Source: Tabrizicola oligotrophica (GTDB lineage Bacteria; Pseudomonadota; Alphaproteobacteria; Rhodobacterales; Rhodobacteraceae). From it: DNA of 64,000 nucleotides. The notes below the pieces were generated by a model, which searched no databases, was not told where the DNA came from, and saw only the letters and a list, made by a program, of their open reading frames with translations. Made by a program: the position numbers and the translations under genes. The DNA is taken from contig NZ_JAAIVJ010000008.1 of the NCBI RefSeq assembly GCF_011008935.1, positions 62,001 to 126,000 of the forward strand, given 5' to 3'. Below, piece after piece: positions 52,350 to 61,795 of the stretch (its first letter is position 1; the number at the start of each line of letters is the position of its first letter).

Positions 52350-53117
52350 TCAGCCGAGGAGCGGCAGGCCGAGCGCTTCCAGCGCGTCAAGAAGCCAGCC
52401 CGAGAAGACCGAGAAGGTGCCGGTGAACAGCGTCACGCCAACCACAAGCAAAAGCAGCCCCATCGCGATCTCGATCTTGCGCATGTGCGGGCGCAGCCGT
52501 TTCATGATGCCCATGGCCTGCGCGATGAAGATGGCCGACAGCAGGAAGGGCAGACCGAGGCCCAAGGCATAGACCGCCATCAGGTAAAGCGTGCGGCTCA
52601 ACTCGTTGCCCTGCATCGCCATAGTCAGGATGCCCGACAGGATCGGCCCGTTGCAGGGCGTCCAGCCAAAGGCGAAGGCCAGCCCCAACACATAGGCCCC
52701 AAGCGCCGAGCCGCCCTGGTCGCCCGCGTCAAGCCGCGCCTCGCGGTCGAGGATGCGGATGCGGAAAAGGCCAAGGAAATGCAGGCCAAAGACGATGACC
52801 ACCGCGCCGGCGATGCGGTTGAAGGTTTCCAGGTTCGACAGGAAGAACCGGCCAAAGGCCGAGGCGGCAAAGCCAAGGAGCAGGAAGACCGTCGACAGGC
52901 CAAGGACGAAGAACAGCGCCGGCAGGATGACACGGCGGCGGGCGGAGGCGCGGCCGGCTTCAGCCGTCATCTCGCCCATGGAAATCCCGCCCATATAGGC
53001 AAGGTAGGGCGGCACCACCGGCAGCACGCAGGGCGACAGGAACGACAGCAGCCCCCCCGTGAAGGCAAGCACGCTGGCCAGGATCAGCCCTGCATCGAGG
53101 ATGTCGAAACCGAACAT
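52350..53117 (-). CDS. ccdA: CcdA/DsbD-type thiol-redox membrane protein
   Basis: A 255-residue protein with six hydrophobic helices. The redox cysteines are in LSFLSPCVLPVVPPYLAYMGG (helix 1) and FGWTPCNGPILSGIL (helix 4). It passes electrons from cytoplasmic thioredoxin to periplasmic thiol proteins for cytochrome c maturation. AAGGAGA precedes the ATG at 53117. The partner (CcmG/TlpA type) is not adjacent. Confidence 0.93.
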   Translation of the reverse strand: MFGFDILDAGLILASVLAFTGGLLSFLSPCVLPVVPPYLAYMGGISMGEMTAEAGRASARRRVILPALFFVLGLSTVFLLLGFAASAFGRFFLSNLETFNRIAGAVVIVFGLHFLGLFRIRILDREARLDAGDQGGSALGAYVLGLAFAFGWTPCNGPILSGILTMAMQGNELSRTLYLMAVYALGLGLPFLLSAIFIAQAMGIMKRLRPHMRKIEIAMGLLLLVVGVTLFTGTFSVFSGWLLDALEALGLPLLG

Positions 53118-53262
53118 GTCTGTCTCCTTACGCCCCCTGATAGCCGGAGCGCGTCGTCGCGTCACCCCGGCAGACTGTCACATCCCCGTCAAATCGCGCG
53201 ATCCGGGGCTGGCGTCGGGGCCAGCGCCGGGGCTATCTGGGTCAAGGCAGGGGGCTGGGGCG

Positions 53263-53490
53263 ATGAAGATCGACGTTGAACTGGATTGCGAGGGGCTCTT
53301 GTGCCCGCTGCCCGTCCTGCGCGCACGCAAGCGGTTGCTGGCGATGCGGCCCGGGCAGGTGCTGGCGGTGCGGGCCACCGATGGCATGGCCGCGATCGAC
53401 CTGCCGCATTTCTGCGCCGCGGCGGGGCATGTGTTTCTGGAGGCGCGGCAAGAGGGGGCGGTCGGGGTCTACCTGATTCAGGCGGGCTGA
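53263..53490 (+). CDS. tusA: TusA family sulfurtransferase
   Basis: A 75-residue TusA-fold protein: [48 protein letters not shown]. The active cysteine is in CPLP. It transfers sulfane sulfur, for example in tRNA thiolation or redox sulfur metabolism. It is divergent from ccdA (145 bases) and convergent with rne. Confidence 0.93.
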   Translation: MKIDVELDCEGLLCPLPVLRARKRLLAMRPGQVLAVRATDGMAAIDLPHFCAAAGHVFLEARQEGAVGVYLIQAG

Positions 53491-53558
53491 CCAACCTCCG
53501 CCAGCGAAAAGGGCGGCAGGTTTCCCCGCCGCCCCATCCTGATTTCACTGGCCCGATC

Positions 53559-56276
53559 TCACCGACCGAGCGACCACCAGCCCTTTTTCTTGGCCTTGGG
53601 CGGGCCATCCTCCGCCGGCGGCTCACCCGCGGTGTCTGCCGTGGCGGGCTTGTCCTCGGGATCGGGCAGCAGCGCCGCGGTCGGGGCGGGCTCGTTCAGG
53701 ATCGGATCGGCGGGAAAGGTTTCTGCCGTCTGGGCCGGTGCGTCCGCTTCCGCCACAGTTGCCGCCGCCTCGGCCTTGGGCTTGGCGCGGCTGCGGCTGG
53801 CCTTCGGCTTCGGCGCTTCGGCCTCTGCCGCGGCGGCCGGAGCGGCCTCCTCGGCGGCAACCGGGGCTTCGGCCTTGGGCTTGGCCGTGCGGCTGCGCGG
53901 TTTCGGCGCGGCCTTGGCGGGTGCCGTCGCCTCGGGCTCGACCGGCGCTTCTGCGGCAGGCGCGGCCGCGACCTTGGCCGGCTTGGCCTTGGACACCGCC
54001 GGTTTGCGGCTGCGCGTCACGGTGCGCTTGGCAGGAGCCTCGGACGTTTCCGCGTCCGTGGGGGCTTCGACCGGGGCGGCGGCCGTCACCTCTGCCGGAG
54101 CGGCTTCGGCGGCGACTTCGGCCTCGTCGGCCTCGTCATCTTCGTCGTCCTCGTCTCCGGCGTCGTCGGCGCCCTGCCCGGTCGCGGACATCGCCTCGCC
54201 CGGAGCGCCGCCCGGCTTGCGCCGACGCCGCCGACGCCGACGCTTGCGCGTCGCGCCACCGGCCTCGGCCGCCTCGGCTGCCGGGGTCGCTTCGACCGTG
54301 GTCTCCTCCTCGGCCTCGTCGGCCAGATCTTCCTCGACGAAATCATCCTCCGGCTCATCCACCGGGGCGCCCATCAGACCGGCATGGCCCGAGATCACCG
54401 GGCTGGTTTCCGGCACGACACGGGTCGCGGTCTTGAACTTTTCGATGGCGTAATCGGGGCTGATCAGCGCCGGATCGGCCTCGATCCGCACCGACATGCC
54501 ATAGCGCGCCTCGATCAGCGCGATATGCTCGCGCTTCTGGTTGAACAGGAAGTTCACAATCCCGATCGGCGCCTTCAGCAGCACCTCTTTCGACCGCTTG
54601 CGCGTGCCTTCCTCTTCCAGCGCGCGCAGCACCTGCAGCGCCATGCTGTCGTCCGAGCGGATAAGGCCGGTGCCATGGCAATGCGGGCAGGGCTGGGTGG
54701 TGCTTTCCAGCATGCCGGGGCGCAGGCGCTGGCGGCTCATCTCCATCAGGCCAAAGCCCGAAATCCGGCCGACCTGAATCCGGGCGCGGTCGGTCTTCAG
54801 CTTGTCCTTCAGGCGCTTCTCGACGGCGGCGTTGTTGCGCCGCTCTTCCATGTCGATGAAGTCGATGACGATCAGGCCGGCAAGGTCGCGCAGGCGAAGC
54901 TGACGCGCGACCTCGTCACAGGCTTCAAGGTTGGTCTTGAGCGCGGTATCCTCGATCGAGCCTTCCTTGGTCGCCCGGCCCGAGTTCACGTCGATCGCCA
55001 CAAGCGCCTCGGTCACGCCGATCACGATGTAGCCGCCGGATTTCAGCTGCACCACCGGGTTGAACATGCCGCCGAGATAGCCTTCGACCTGATAGCGGGC
55101 GAAGAGCGGGGTCTGGTCGGCATAGCGCTGCACCTGCCGGGCGTGGCTGGGCATGATCATCCGCATGAAGTCCTTGGCGGTACGATAGCCTGCCTCGCCC
55201 TCGACCAGCACTTCCTCGATTTCCTTGGAATACAGGTCGCGGATCGACCGCTTGATGAGGTCGCCCTCTTCATAGATCGGCGCGGGGGCGATGGATTTCA
55301 GCGTCAACTCGCGGATCTGTTCCCAAAGCCGCATCAGGTATTCGTAATCGCGCTTGATTTCCGGCTTGGTGCGCTTGGCGCCCGCAGTGCGGATGATGAG
55401 ACCCGCGCCTTCCGGCACCTCGATCTCCTGTGCGATTTCCTTCAGCTTCTTGCGGTCGGCGGCCTGGGTGATCTTGCGCGAAATGCCGCCACCGCGGGCG
55501 GTGTTCGGCATCAGCACGCAGTACCGACCCGCGAGCGACAGATAGGTGGTCAGCGCCGCGCCCTTGTTGCCGCGCTCTTCCTTGACCACCTGCACCAGCA
55601 TGATCTGGCGCACCTTGATGACTTCCTGGATCTTGTAGCGCCGGGCGCGCGGGCGGCGCGGCGCGGCGATTTCCTCGGCCACGTCCTCTTCGGCGATGGA
55701 TTCGATGTCGTCATCGGTGTCGGAGGCATGGTCGATGGCGTGATAGGCATGGTCGCCGCCACCGGTCTCTTCGGCCGGTTCGCGCGGGGCCGGCGCGTCG
55801 GAGCCGGCTGCGGTTTCCGGCATCGCGGCTTCCAGCGCCTCGTCCTCGCCCAGATCGACCACGTCCATGGCCGAAATCTCGGCGGTCTTCACCTCGTCCC
55901 CGGCAGCGGCCTTTTCGGCGCGCGGCGCAGGTTTCGGGCCACGGCGCGGTCGCGAGCGACGGTTTTCCTCTTCTTCCTCGGCGCGATTGAAGGCGCGTTC
56001 TTCTTCCAGCAGCGCTTTGCGGTCGGCCACCGGGATCTGGTAATAATCCGGGTGAATCTCGGCAAAGGCGAGGAAGCCGTGCCGGTTGCCGCCGTAATCG
56101 ACGAAGGCCGCCTGAAGCGAAGGCTCCACGCGGGTCACTTTGGCGAGGTAGATGTTTCCGGCAAGCTGGCGCTTGTTTACGGTTTCAAAGTCAAATTCTT
56201 CGACCTTGTTGCCGTCCACCACGACCACGCGGGTTTCTTCCGCATGGGTGGCGTCGATAAGCATTTTCTTAGACAT
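53559..56276 (-). CDS. rne: Ribonuclease E/G
   Basis: A 905-residue RNase E. The N-terminal catalytic part has KKMLIDATHAEETRVVVVDGNKVEEFDFE, the S1 region LAKVTRVEPSLQAAFVDYGGNRHGFLAF, the catalytic DFIDMEERRNN, and the zinc link CPHCHGTG that joins the tetramer. There are two acidic, low-complexity insertions (about 75-190 and the C-terminal 640-905, Ala/Pro/Glu/Lys-rich) that would scaffold a degradosome. It initiates mRNA decay and rRNA maturation. A leader of up to about 200 bases with a candidate promoter lies upstream. Confidence 0.96.
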   Translation of the reverse strand: MSKKMLIDATHAEETRVVVVDGNKVEEFDFETVNKRQLAGNIYLAKVTRVEPSLQAAFVDYGGNRHGFLAFAEIHPDYYQIPVADRKALLEEERAFNRAEEEEENRRSRPRRGPKPAPRAEKAAAGDEVKTAEISAMDVVDLGEDEALEAAMPETAAGSDAPAPREPAEETGGGDHAYHAIDHASDTDDDIESIAEEDVAEEIAAPRRPRARRYKIQEVIKVRQIMLVQVVKEERGNKGAALTTYLSLAGRYCVLMPNTARGGGISRKITQAADRKKLKEIAQEIEVPEGAGLIIRTAGAKRTKPEIKRDYEYLMRLWEQIRELTLKSIAPAPIYEEGDLIKRSIRDLYSKEIEEVLVEGEAGYRTAKDFMRMIMPSHARQVQRYADQTPLFARYQVEGYLGGMFNPVVQLKSGGYIVIGVTEALVAIDVNSGRATKEGSIEDTALKTNLEACDEVARQLRLRDLAGLIVIDFIDMEERRNNAAVEKRLKDKLKTDRARIQVGRISGFGLMEMSRQRLRPGMLESTTQPCPHCHGTGLIRSDDSMALQVLRALEEEGTRKRSKEVLLKAPIGIVNFLFNQKREHIALIEARYGMSVRIEADPALISPDYAIEKFKTATRVVPETSPVISGHAGLMGAPVDEPEDDFVEEDLADEAEEETTVEATPAAEAAEAGGATRKRRRRRRRRKPGGAPGEAMSATGQGADDAGDEDDEDDEADEAEVAAEAAPAEVTAAAPVEAPTDAETSEAPAKRTVTRSRKPAVSKAKPAKVAAAPAAEAPVEPEATAPAKAAPKPRSRTAKPKAEAPVAAEEAAPAAAAEAEAPKPKASRSRAKPKAEAAATVAEADAPAQTAETFPADPILNEPAPTAALLPDPEDKPATADTAGEPPAEDGPPKAKKKGWWSLGR

Positions 56277-56739
56277 ATCAATCCATTGCGCCCGTTGCGC
56301 ACAAGGTCCACCGGCGGGCCGGCGGGCTGGTCATACGGGTCAGGGCGGCTTGTTCGGGCGGGCGCACGCAAAGCAGACCGGCGGGATGTGCCCTTTGGGC
56401 ACTCCTCGCCTGTCAATGCAATCACAGCGCGCGTCATCGCGGTTCACGTCTGAGCGGCCTATGCAGCCGCCCACCTATATTAGCCCGGTCTGCCCTTGCA
56501 AAAACAAAGGCTTACGGACAATTTCGCGGCCAATCGGGCCGATCCGACCGCCCGTCCCTTGCGGCGCATATGTGGCGCCAGCGCAGGTTGGGCAGAGAAT
56601 TTCGCCGGGGCAGGACGCCCCTTATGGCCAAACTAGCGGCAAAGGCCGGGGGATTACAACGGATTTCTGACAGTCAGGGCCTGCGCAGACGGTCCCTGTC
56701 GCCCCCGAAGAGCCGCGCAGCGCGCGATGAGGCCCCGCC
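56277..56739 (-). other. Long rne leader and intergenic region
   Basis: This 463-bp stretch holds no convincing gene. On the minus strand TTGCAA (56501-56496) and TATAGG (56479-56474) with a 16-base spacer form a candidate promoter about 200 bases before the rne ATG. TAATAT at the same place offers an alternative -10 box. A long leader would fit the known feedback control of rne mRNA by RNase E in enterobacteria, which is only an analogy here. Confidence 0.4.
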
Positions 56740-58068
56740 TCAGGTGTAATCCTGCCGCTGCAGCCCGTATTTCGCCATCTTCTCGTTCAGCGTCCGGCGC
56801 GGCAGGCACAGCTCGTCCATCACTGCGGTGATCGAGCCCTTGTGCCGCCGCATGGTGTTGTCGATCAGCATTTTCTCGAAGCTTTCAACATATTCCTTCA
56901 AGGGCTTGCCCTCGGTCGTCATCGCCGGACCGGAGGCCTCGTTGTCGGCCATCAGCAGGCTGGCGATCGAGCCGGAGCCGCGCCGGTTCTGCAACACCGC
57001 GCGTTCGGCGATGTTCACCAACTGGCGCACATTGCCCGGCCATGGCGCCTGCAGAAGCTGCGCCGCCTCCTGCGCCGTCACCTGCGGCGCGTCGCAGCCG
57101 TATTCCTCGGCAAAGGCCTCGGAGGCGCGGGCAAAGAGCGTCAGGATATCCTCGCCCCGCGCCCGAAGCGGCGGGCAGATGATGGTCATGGCACCCAGAC
57201 GGTAGAACAGGTCGGGCCGCAGCGCGTCTTCCAGCGTCTTGTCCGGCGCGTGTTCGTTGCAGATCGCGATGATGCGCGTCTCGGGCGGGGTGGACTGGTC
57301 GTTGATCAGCGTCAGGAGCCGCGACTGCAGGGCGTGGCTCAGCGCCTCGATGTCCTCAAGGCAGAGCGTGCCGCTGCGCGCCTCCTCGACCAAGGGCAGG
57401 TTGCCGTCTTCGGACGGGCCGAACAGCTTGGCCGCCAATTGCTCCTCGCCCCAGGCGGCGCAAGAGACGGAAACGAATTTCTTCGACGCCCGTGGCCCCA
57501 CCGCATGCAGCGCATGGGCCACCAGCGTCTTGCCGGTGCCGGTTTCACCGTCGATCAGCACATGGCTGTCGGCCTGACCGAGATCAAGGATGTCCTCGCG
57601 CAGCCGCTCCAGCGCCGGGCTGGCGCCGATCAGCTTCTTCATGATGGTCGAGCCGTCCGACAGTTCCTTGCGCAAGGCGCGGTTGTCCAGCGTCAGCCGG
57701 CGGGCCTGCGTGGCCTTCTTGGCCAGTTCCGTCATGCGGTCGGGGTTGAACGGCTTTTCCAGAAAGTCGAAGGCCCCGACCCGCATCGCCTCCACCGCCA
57801 TCGGCACATCGCCGTGGCCGGTGATCATGATGACCGGCAGGCCGGAATCCATCCCCATCAGGCGCTTGAGAAACGCCATGCCATCCATGCCCGGCATCTT
57901 GATGTCGCTGACCACGACGCCGGCAAACTCCGGCCCGATCACCTTCAGCGCCTCCTCGGCGCTGGCATAGGTTTCGGTGTCAAAGCCCGACAGCGCCAGC
58001 CACTGGCTGATCGAGGCCCGCATGTCCGCCTCGTCATCGACGATCGCCACTTTCATTGCCCGTGCCAT
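56740..58068 (-). CDS. dctD: NtrC/DctD-like response regulator lacking the GAFTGA loop
   Basis: The protein has 442 residues. The receiver domain has phosphoacceptor Asp55 and Lys105. The AAA+ domain has Walker A GETGTGKT (174-181), but the L1 loop that should read GAFTGA is FGPSEDGNLPLVEEA (about 216-230), and Walker B is LCLEDIE instead of FLDEI. The arginine finger region RPDLFYRLGAMTIICPPLRAR is kept. The C-terminal Fis-type HTH is SITAVMDELCLPRRTLNEKMAKYGL. It follows the dctB-like kinase by ten bases. It probably cannot activate sigma-54 RNA polymerase in the standard way. Confidence 0.88.
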   Translation of the reverse strand: MARAMKVAIVDDEADMRASISQWLALSGFDTETYASAEEALKVIGPEFAGVVVSDIKMPGMDGMAFLKRLMGMDSGLPVIMITGHGDVPMAVEAMRVGAFDFLEKPFNPDRMTELAKKATQARRLTLDNRALRKELSDGSTIMKKLIGASPALERLREDILDLGQADSHVLIDGETGTGKTLVAHALHAVGPRASKKFVSVSCAAWGEEQLAAKLFGPSEDGNLPLVEEARSGTLCLEDIEALSHALQSRLLTLINDQSTPPETRIIAICNEHAPDKTLEDALRPDLFYRLGAMTIICPPLRARGEDILTLFARASEAFAEEYGCDAPQVTAQEAAQLLQAPWPGNVRQLVNIAERAVLQNRRGSGSIASLLMADNEASGPAMTTEGKPLKEYVESFEKMLIDNTMRRHKGSITAVMDELCLPRRTLNEKMAKYGLQRQDYT

Positions 58069-58078
58069 GCTGCCCTCT

Positions 58079-59854
58079 TCATTCTGCTGCTTTCTGTTCG
58101 CCGCCAGACGCCATCTTCAGCACTGGCAGCTGAACTTCAAACACCGCCCCGCCACCATCGACGTTATGAGCGGTCAACCGCCCACCAAGGTCGGTGACGA
58201 TGCCGGATGAGATCGCAAGGCCAAGCCCCACGCCCTCGCCGGGTTTCTTCGTGGTATAGAACGGCTCGAAGACCGAGCTGATGTCGGCAATCCCATGGCC
58301 GTTGTCGCGCACCGAAAGGGTGGCCACATCGCCCGCTGTCATCAGGATGTCGATCTGCGGCCTGGTCACGTCCTTGGTGGCATCCAGCGCATTGCGGAAC
58401 AGGTTGATGATGACCTGCTCCAGCCGCACCCGATCGGCCATGACCATCACTTTCTGGCGCGGCAGCGTGCGGGTGATCTGCACCACGCGCTGCTTCAGTT
58501 GCGGCTCCATCATTGCAAGGGCCGAGGACAGGCAGGCGCGCAGGTCCACCGGCTCGAACGCCTCGCCGCCCTTGCGGGCATAGGATTTCAGCTGCCGCGT
58601 GATTGCGCCCATCCGGTCGATCAGGTCGTCGATGCGCTGGAATGACGACAGCGCCTCATCCGGGCGCTTGCGCTGCAACAACAGCCGCGCGCCGGCGAGA
58701 TAGGTCTTCATCGCGGCAAGCGGCTGGTTCAGCTCATGGCTGACCGCCGCCGACATCTCGCCCAGCGCCGCCAGCTTCGACGACTGCGCCAGAGTAAGCT
58801 CGGCCACCTCAAGGTTCTTCTGTACCTTCTCGCGTTCGGCGATCTCGCGCGACAGCCGGGCGTTCAAAAGCCGCAGCTCGGCCGATTCCCGTTGCAGGCT
58901 TTGCGATTGCGACCAGGCCCGGCGCGACAGCATGTAGAAGGTCAGGGCCGCCAGAATGGCGAAACCCATGATTTCCAGCGCGATGACGCCATTCACCCGC
59001 TCGCGCACGGAATCATAGGCGGTGAAGGCCACCATCCGCCAGCCGCGGAACGCCACCCGCGCCTCGGTGCGCAACACTGCCTCGCCAGACACATAGGCGT
59101 CGGGCGGGTTCTGCGCCCAGTCCGCCGCGCCCTTCAGCGCCCGGCCGAAGGCCGAGGTTTCCTCGGCGCTGGTCATCGCCTCATCGAGGGGCTTGCCGCG
59201 CCAGGAAGGTTCGGTCGCCAGCAGCACCGTGCCGGTGCTGTCGGCCACGATCACCGCATCCTGCAACCCCGCCCAGGCGCGCTCGTGCTTCATCAGATCG
59301 GCGCCGACGACGATCACGCCCAGCGCCCGGCCCTCGGCGAAGATCTGCCGCGAATAGGTATAGTCATGGCCGCCCCCCGCGCGCGGCGCGACCGAGAACA
59401 CCGTCTCGCGGCTGCGCATCGCGTCAACGAAATAAGGGCTGGCGCGGTGACTGGTGCCCAGAAGATTGCGGTTGGTCGCACCGACCGCGCGACCGTCCTC
59501 GTCCAGAAGCAGGATCGAGGCCACCCCGATCTCGCCCTGCACCTTGATGAGCCTCAGCGTGGTATCGGCAAACTTGCCGTTGACCAGGGCATCGCGGATC
59601 GTCGGATCATCGACCAGCAGCAGCGGCACGACCGAGGTGCGCTGCAACTCGGACAGCATGTTGCCGGAATACAGCGCCAGCCGCAGCTCGGCCCGGTTGC
59701 GGGTGGTTTCGGTAAAGCGCTCGGAGAGCCATCGGTTGGTGACCAGCACCACGCCGACCGCCAGCAGGATCAGGAGCGCCCCCACCAGACGCACGCGCCA
59801 CGACCCGCCGTAAGGCGCGTCAGACAGGCTGTCGGGATCTGGCATATCGCTCAT
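58079..59854 (-). CDS. dctB: DctB-like sensor histidine kinase
   Basis: A 591-residue membrane kinase. TM1 is about 21-40, then a periplasmic double PDC/CACHE sensor domain (about 50-285) and TM2 about 290-312. A coiled coil, the H-box SAAVSHELNQPLAAMKTYLAGA and the HATPase region (LFRNALDATKD, VRDNGHGI, PFYTTKKPGEGVGLGLAIS) follow. DctB proteins sense C4-dicarboxylates. No dicarboxylate transporter genes are adjacent, so the ligand is not confirmed. Confidence 0.9.
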   Translation of the reverse strand: MSDMPDPDSLSDAPYGGSWRVRLVGALLILLAVGVVLVTNRWLSERFTETTRNRAELRLALYSGNMLSELQRTSVVPLLLVDDPTIRDALVNGKFADTTLRLIKVQGEIGVASILLLDEDGRAVGATNRNLLGTSHRASPYFVDAMRSRETVFSVAPRAGGGHDYTYSRQIFAEGRALGVIVVGADLMKHERAWAGLQDAVIVADSTGTVLLATEPSWRGKPLDEAMTSAEETSAFGRALKGAADWAQNPPDAYVSGEAVLRTEARVAFRGWRMVAFTAYDSVRERVNGVIALEIMGFAILAALTFYMLSRRAWSQSQSLQRESAELRLLNARLSREIAEREKVQKNLEVAELTLAQSSKLAALGEMSAAVSHELNQPLAAMKTYLAGARLLLQRKRPDEALSSFQRIDDLIDRMGAITRQLKSYARKGGEAFEPVDLRACLSSALAMMEPQLKQRVVQITRTLPRQKVMVMADRVRLEQVIINLFRNALDATKDVTRPQIDILMTAGDVATLSVRDNGHGIADISSVFEPFYTTKKPGEGVGLGLAISSGIVTDLGGRLTAHNVDGGGAVFEVQLPVLKMASGGEQKAAE

Positions 59855-59900
59855 GGGGCAAATCTAGGCCCCGGGGCGGCGGGCCTCAAGCATCTGGCGC

Positions 59901-60569
59901 TCAGGCCAGCGCCATACCGCCCATCAATCCGGCAAACAGCCCGGCCCCGTCATTGCCGCCCAAGAGCGGGTCATTGGCGCGCTCGGGGTGCGGCATCATG
60001 CCAAGGACGCGGCGGTTTTCCGACAGCACGCCTGCAATGTCGTCCATCGAGCCATTGGGGTTCTGGCCATAGGTGAAGGCGATGCGGTCCTCGCCGCGCA
60101 GGCGCTGCAGGCCTTCGGCGTCGATGGTGTAATTGCCGTCATGATGGGCAATCGGGATCATCAGCGACTGGCCCCTGGCATAGGCTTGGGTAAAGGCGCT
60201 GGCGGTGGTGGCCACCTTCAGCTCCACCGTCTTGCAGTTGAACGTCAGCCCGGCGTTGCGCATCAGCGCGCCGGGCAGGAGCCGCATCTCGGTCAGCACC
60301 TGAAAGCCGTTGCAGATGCCCAGCACATAGCCGCCGCGCGCGGCATGGGCCTGCACCGCCGCCGCAATCGGCGACTGCGCGGCAATCGCACCGCAGCGCA
60401 GATAGTCGCCAAAGGAAAACCCGCCCGGCACGCCCACCACATCGGTGCCGGCCGGCAAGGCGCTGTCCTTGTGCCAGACCCGCGCCACCTCGAAGCCGGC
60501 GCGCTCGAACGCCACGGCCAGATCGCGGTCACAGTTGGAACCGGGGAAGGTGACGACAGCGGCTTTCAT
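59901..60569 (-). CDS. purQ: Phosphoribosylformylglycinamidine synthase subunit PurQ
   Basis: A 222-residue class I glutamine amidotransferase. It opens [26 protein letters not shown]. The nucleophile Cys is in [14 protein letters not shown], and the His-Glu pair lies in [11 protein letters not shown]. It supplies ammonia for FGAM synthesis together with PurL and PurS. purS is 2.5 kb upstream on the same strand, separated by an alcohol dehydrogenase gene and an oppositely oriented Hint gene. Confidence 0.97.
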   Translation of the reverse strand: MKAAVVTFPGSNCDRDLAVAFERAGFEVARVWHKDSALPAGTDVVGVPGGFSFGDYLRCGAIAAQSPIAAAVQAHAARGGYVLGICNGFQVLTEMRLLPGALMRNAGLTFNCKTVELKVATTASAFTQAYARGQSLMIPIAHHDGNYTIDAEGLQRLRGEDRIAFTYGQNPNGSMDDIAGVLSENRRVLGMMPHPERANDPLLGGNDGAGLFAGLMGGMALA

Positions 60570-60642
60570 GGCCTTGGCCTCCGGGACAAAAGGGGATGGC
60601 CGCCCCATAGCGCAAAGCCCCCGAGGCTTCCACCCCTTTTGG

Positions 60643-60670
60643 CCTTTCATACTGGCAAAAATATCCATGC
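60643..60670 (-). repeat. Dispersed GGATATTTTT repeat
   Basis: Minus strand GCATGGATATTTTTGCC followed by AGTATGAAAGG. It lies 74 bases upstream of the purQ start. Confidence 0.6.
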
Positions 60671-60711
60671 GGCGCCAGCGGCGCGCTCCGGCGCCCCAAA
60701 TCTGTCGCGGG

Positions 60712-60755
60712 CGGAATTTGGCATAAATTCCGGTCCAATTTCCGCGCCGGAAATC
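60712..60755. repeat. Two REP-like palindromes
   Basis: CGGAATTTGGCATAAATTCCG (60712-60732, one base given less than 22) and ATTTCCG CGC CGGAAAT (60739-60755) end two bases before the alcohol dehydrogenase stop. They belong to the family at 1066-1170. Confidence 0.7.
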
Positions 60756-60757
60756 GG

Positions 60758-61795
60758 CTAGCCGGCAAAGTCGGTGATGACCGCCACGCCGGGCGGCATC
60801 GGCCCGTCGAAGGCCCGCAATTCCGCCGTTGCGTCCGACAGGGCCACCTGCCGCGCCACGATCGGCCTGACATCGACCCGCCCCATCTCGATCAGCGTCA
60901 GAAGCGAAGGATAGCGCCAGGACGGCATCCCGCGCGAGCCGTAAAGCGCAAGCTGCTTCATGTAGACCGCGTTCATGTTGATCTGCATGGTCGCGGTATG
61001 GCCGACCGGCAGGCCGACCTGCACATGCCGCCCGAGGGGCCGCAGGCATTCGAGCGAGCCATTCGCCGTCGCCTCGATCCCCAAAGCCTCGACGCTGACA
61101 TGCGCGCCGCCGCCGGTGATCTCGATGATCTGCGCCGCCACATCGCCGCCGCGGGCGTTGACTGCCGCCTCGGCGCCCAGCGACAAGGCATGGTCAAGCC
61201 GCTCCTGCACCACATCGACCACGATGACCCGCGCGCCCAGGGCCCGGCCCAGAATCAGCAGCGACAACCCGACGCCGCCGGTGCCATGCACCGCCAGCCA
61301 TTCGCCCGCCTGCAGAGCCGCGCGGCCTGTCAGCGCATGAAAGGCCGTCGTCACCCGGCAGCCCAGCCCCGCCGCCAGCGCCGGCGTCAGGCTGTCGGGC
61401 AGGCGGGCAAGGTTATGGGCATGGGGCGCCGAGACATATTCGGCGTAAGCCCCCGGCTCGCCGAAACCCGGCACGCGCTGCGCCCGGCAGGTGGTGGTGT
61501 TGCCCGACTGGCATTCCGGGCATTGCCCGCAGGACAGGATGAAGGGCGCGATCACCCGCTCTCCGACCCGCCATTTCGCCAAAGGTCCGGCCTCGACCAC
61601 CTCGCCGCAATATTCATGGCCCGGAATGGCACCCGGCTTCACCTTCGGATGTTCGCCCACCCAGCCATGCCAGTCGCTGCGGCAGATGCCGCAGGCCAGC
61701 ACCTTCAGCACCACGCCATCGGCCTCGCAGACCGGGTCCGCCACCGTCTCGAGCGCAAGATCCTGCCGATAGGCCGTGAGTATCGCTGCCCGCAT
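60758..61795 (-). CDS. Zinc-dependent alcohol dehydrogenase family protein
   Basis: A 345-residue medium-chain dehydrogenase. Catalytic zinc ligands are in [11 protein letters not shown] and [13 protein letters not shown], the structural zinc in [15 protein letters not shown], and the NAD site is [24 protein letters not shown]. It oxidises an alcohol or reduces an aldehyde; the substrate is unknown. The start at 61795 ([13 protein letters not shown]) is chosen by family length; the extra 41 upstream codons look non-coding. It interrupts the pur cluster. Confidence 0.93.
   Translation of the reverse strand: MRAAILTAYRQDLALETVADPVCEADGVVLKVLACGICRSDWHGWVGEHPKVKPGAIPGHEYCGEVVEAGPLAKWRVGERVIAPFILSCGQCPECQSGNTTTCRAQRVPGFGEPGAYAEYVSAPHAHNLARLPDSLTPALAAGLGCRVTTAFHALTGRAALQAGEWLAVHGTGGVGLSLLILGRALGARVIVVDVVQERLDHALSLGAEAAVNARGGDVAAQIIEITGGGAHVSVEALGIEATANGSLECLRPLGRHVQVGLPVGHTATMQINMNAVYMKQLALYGSRGMPSWRYPSLLTLIEMGRVDVRPIVARQVALSDATAELRAFDGPMPPGVAVITDFAG

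Noticed and set aside
53286-56453. 1055-codon plus-strand open frame opposite rne
   Set aside because: Low-complexity mirror of the acidic and Ala/Pro-rich parts of RNase E.
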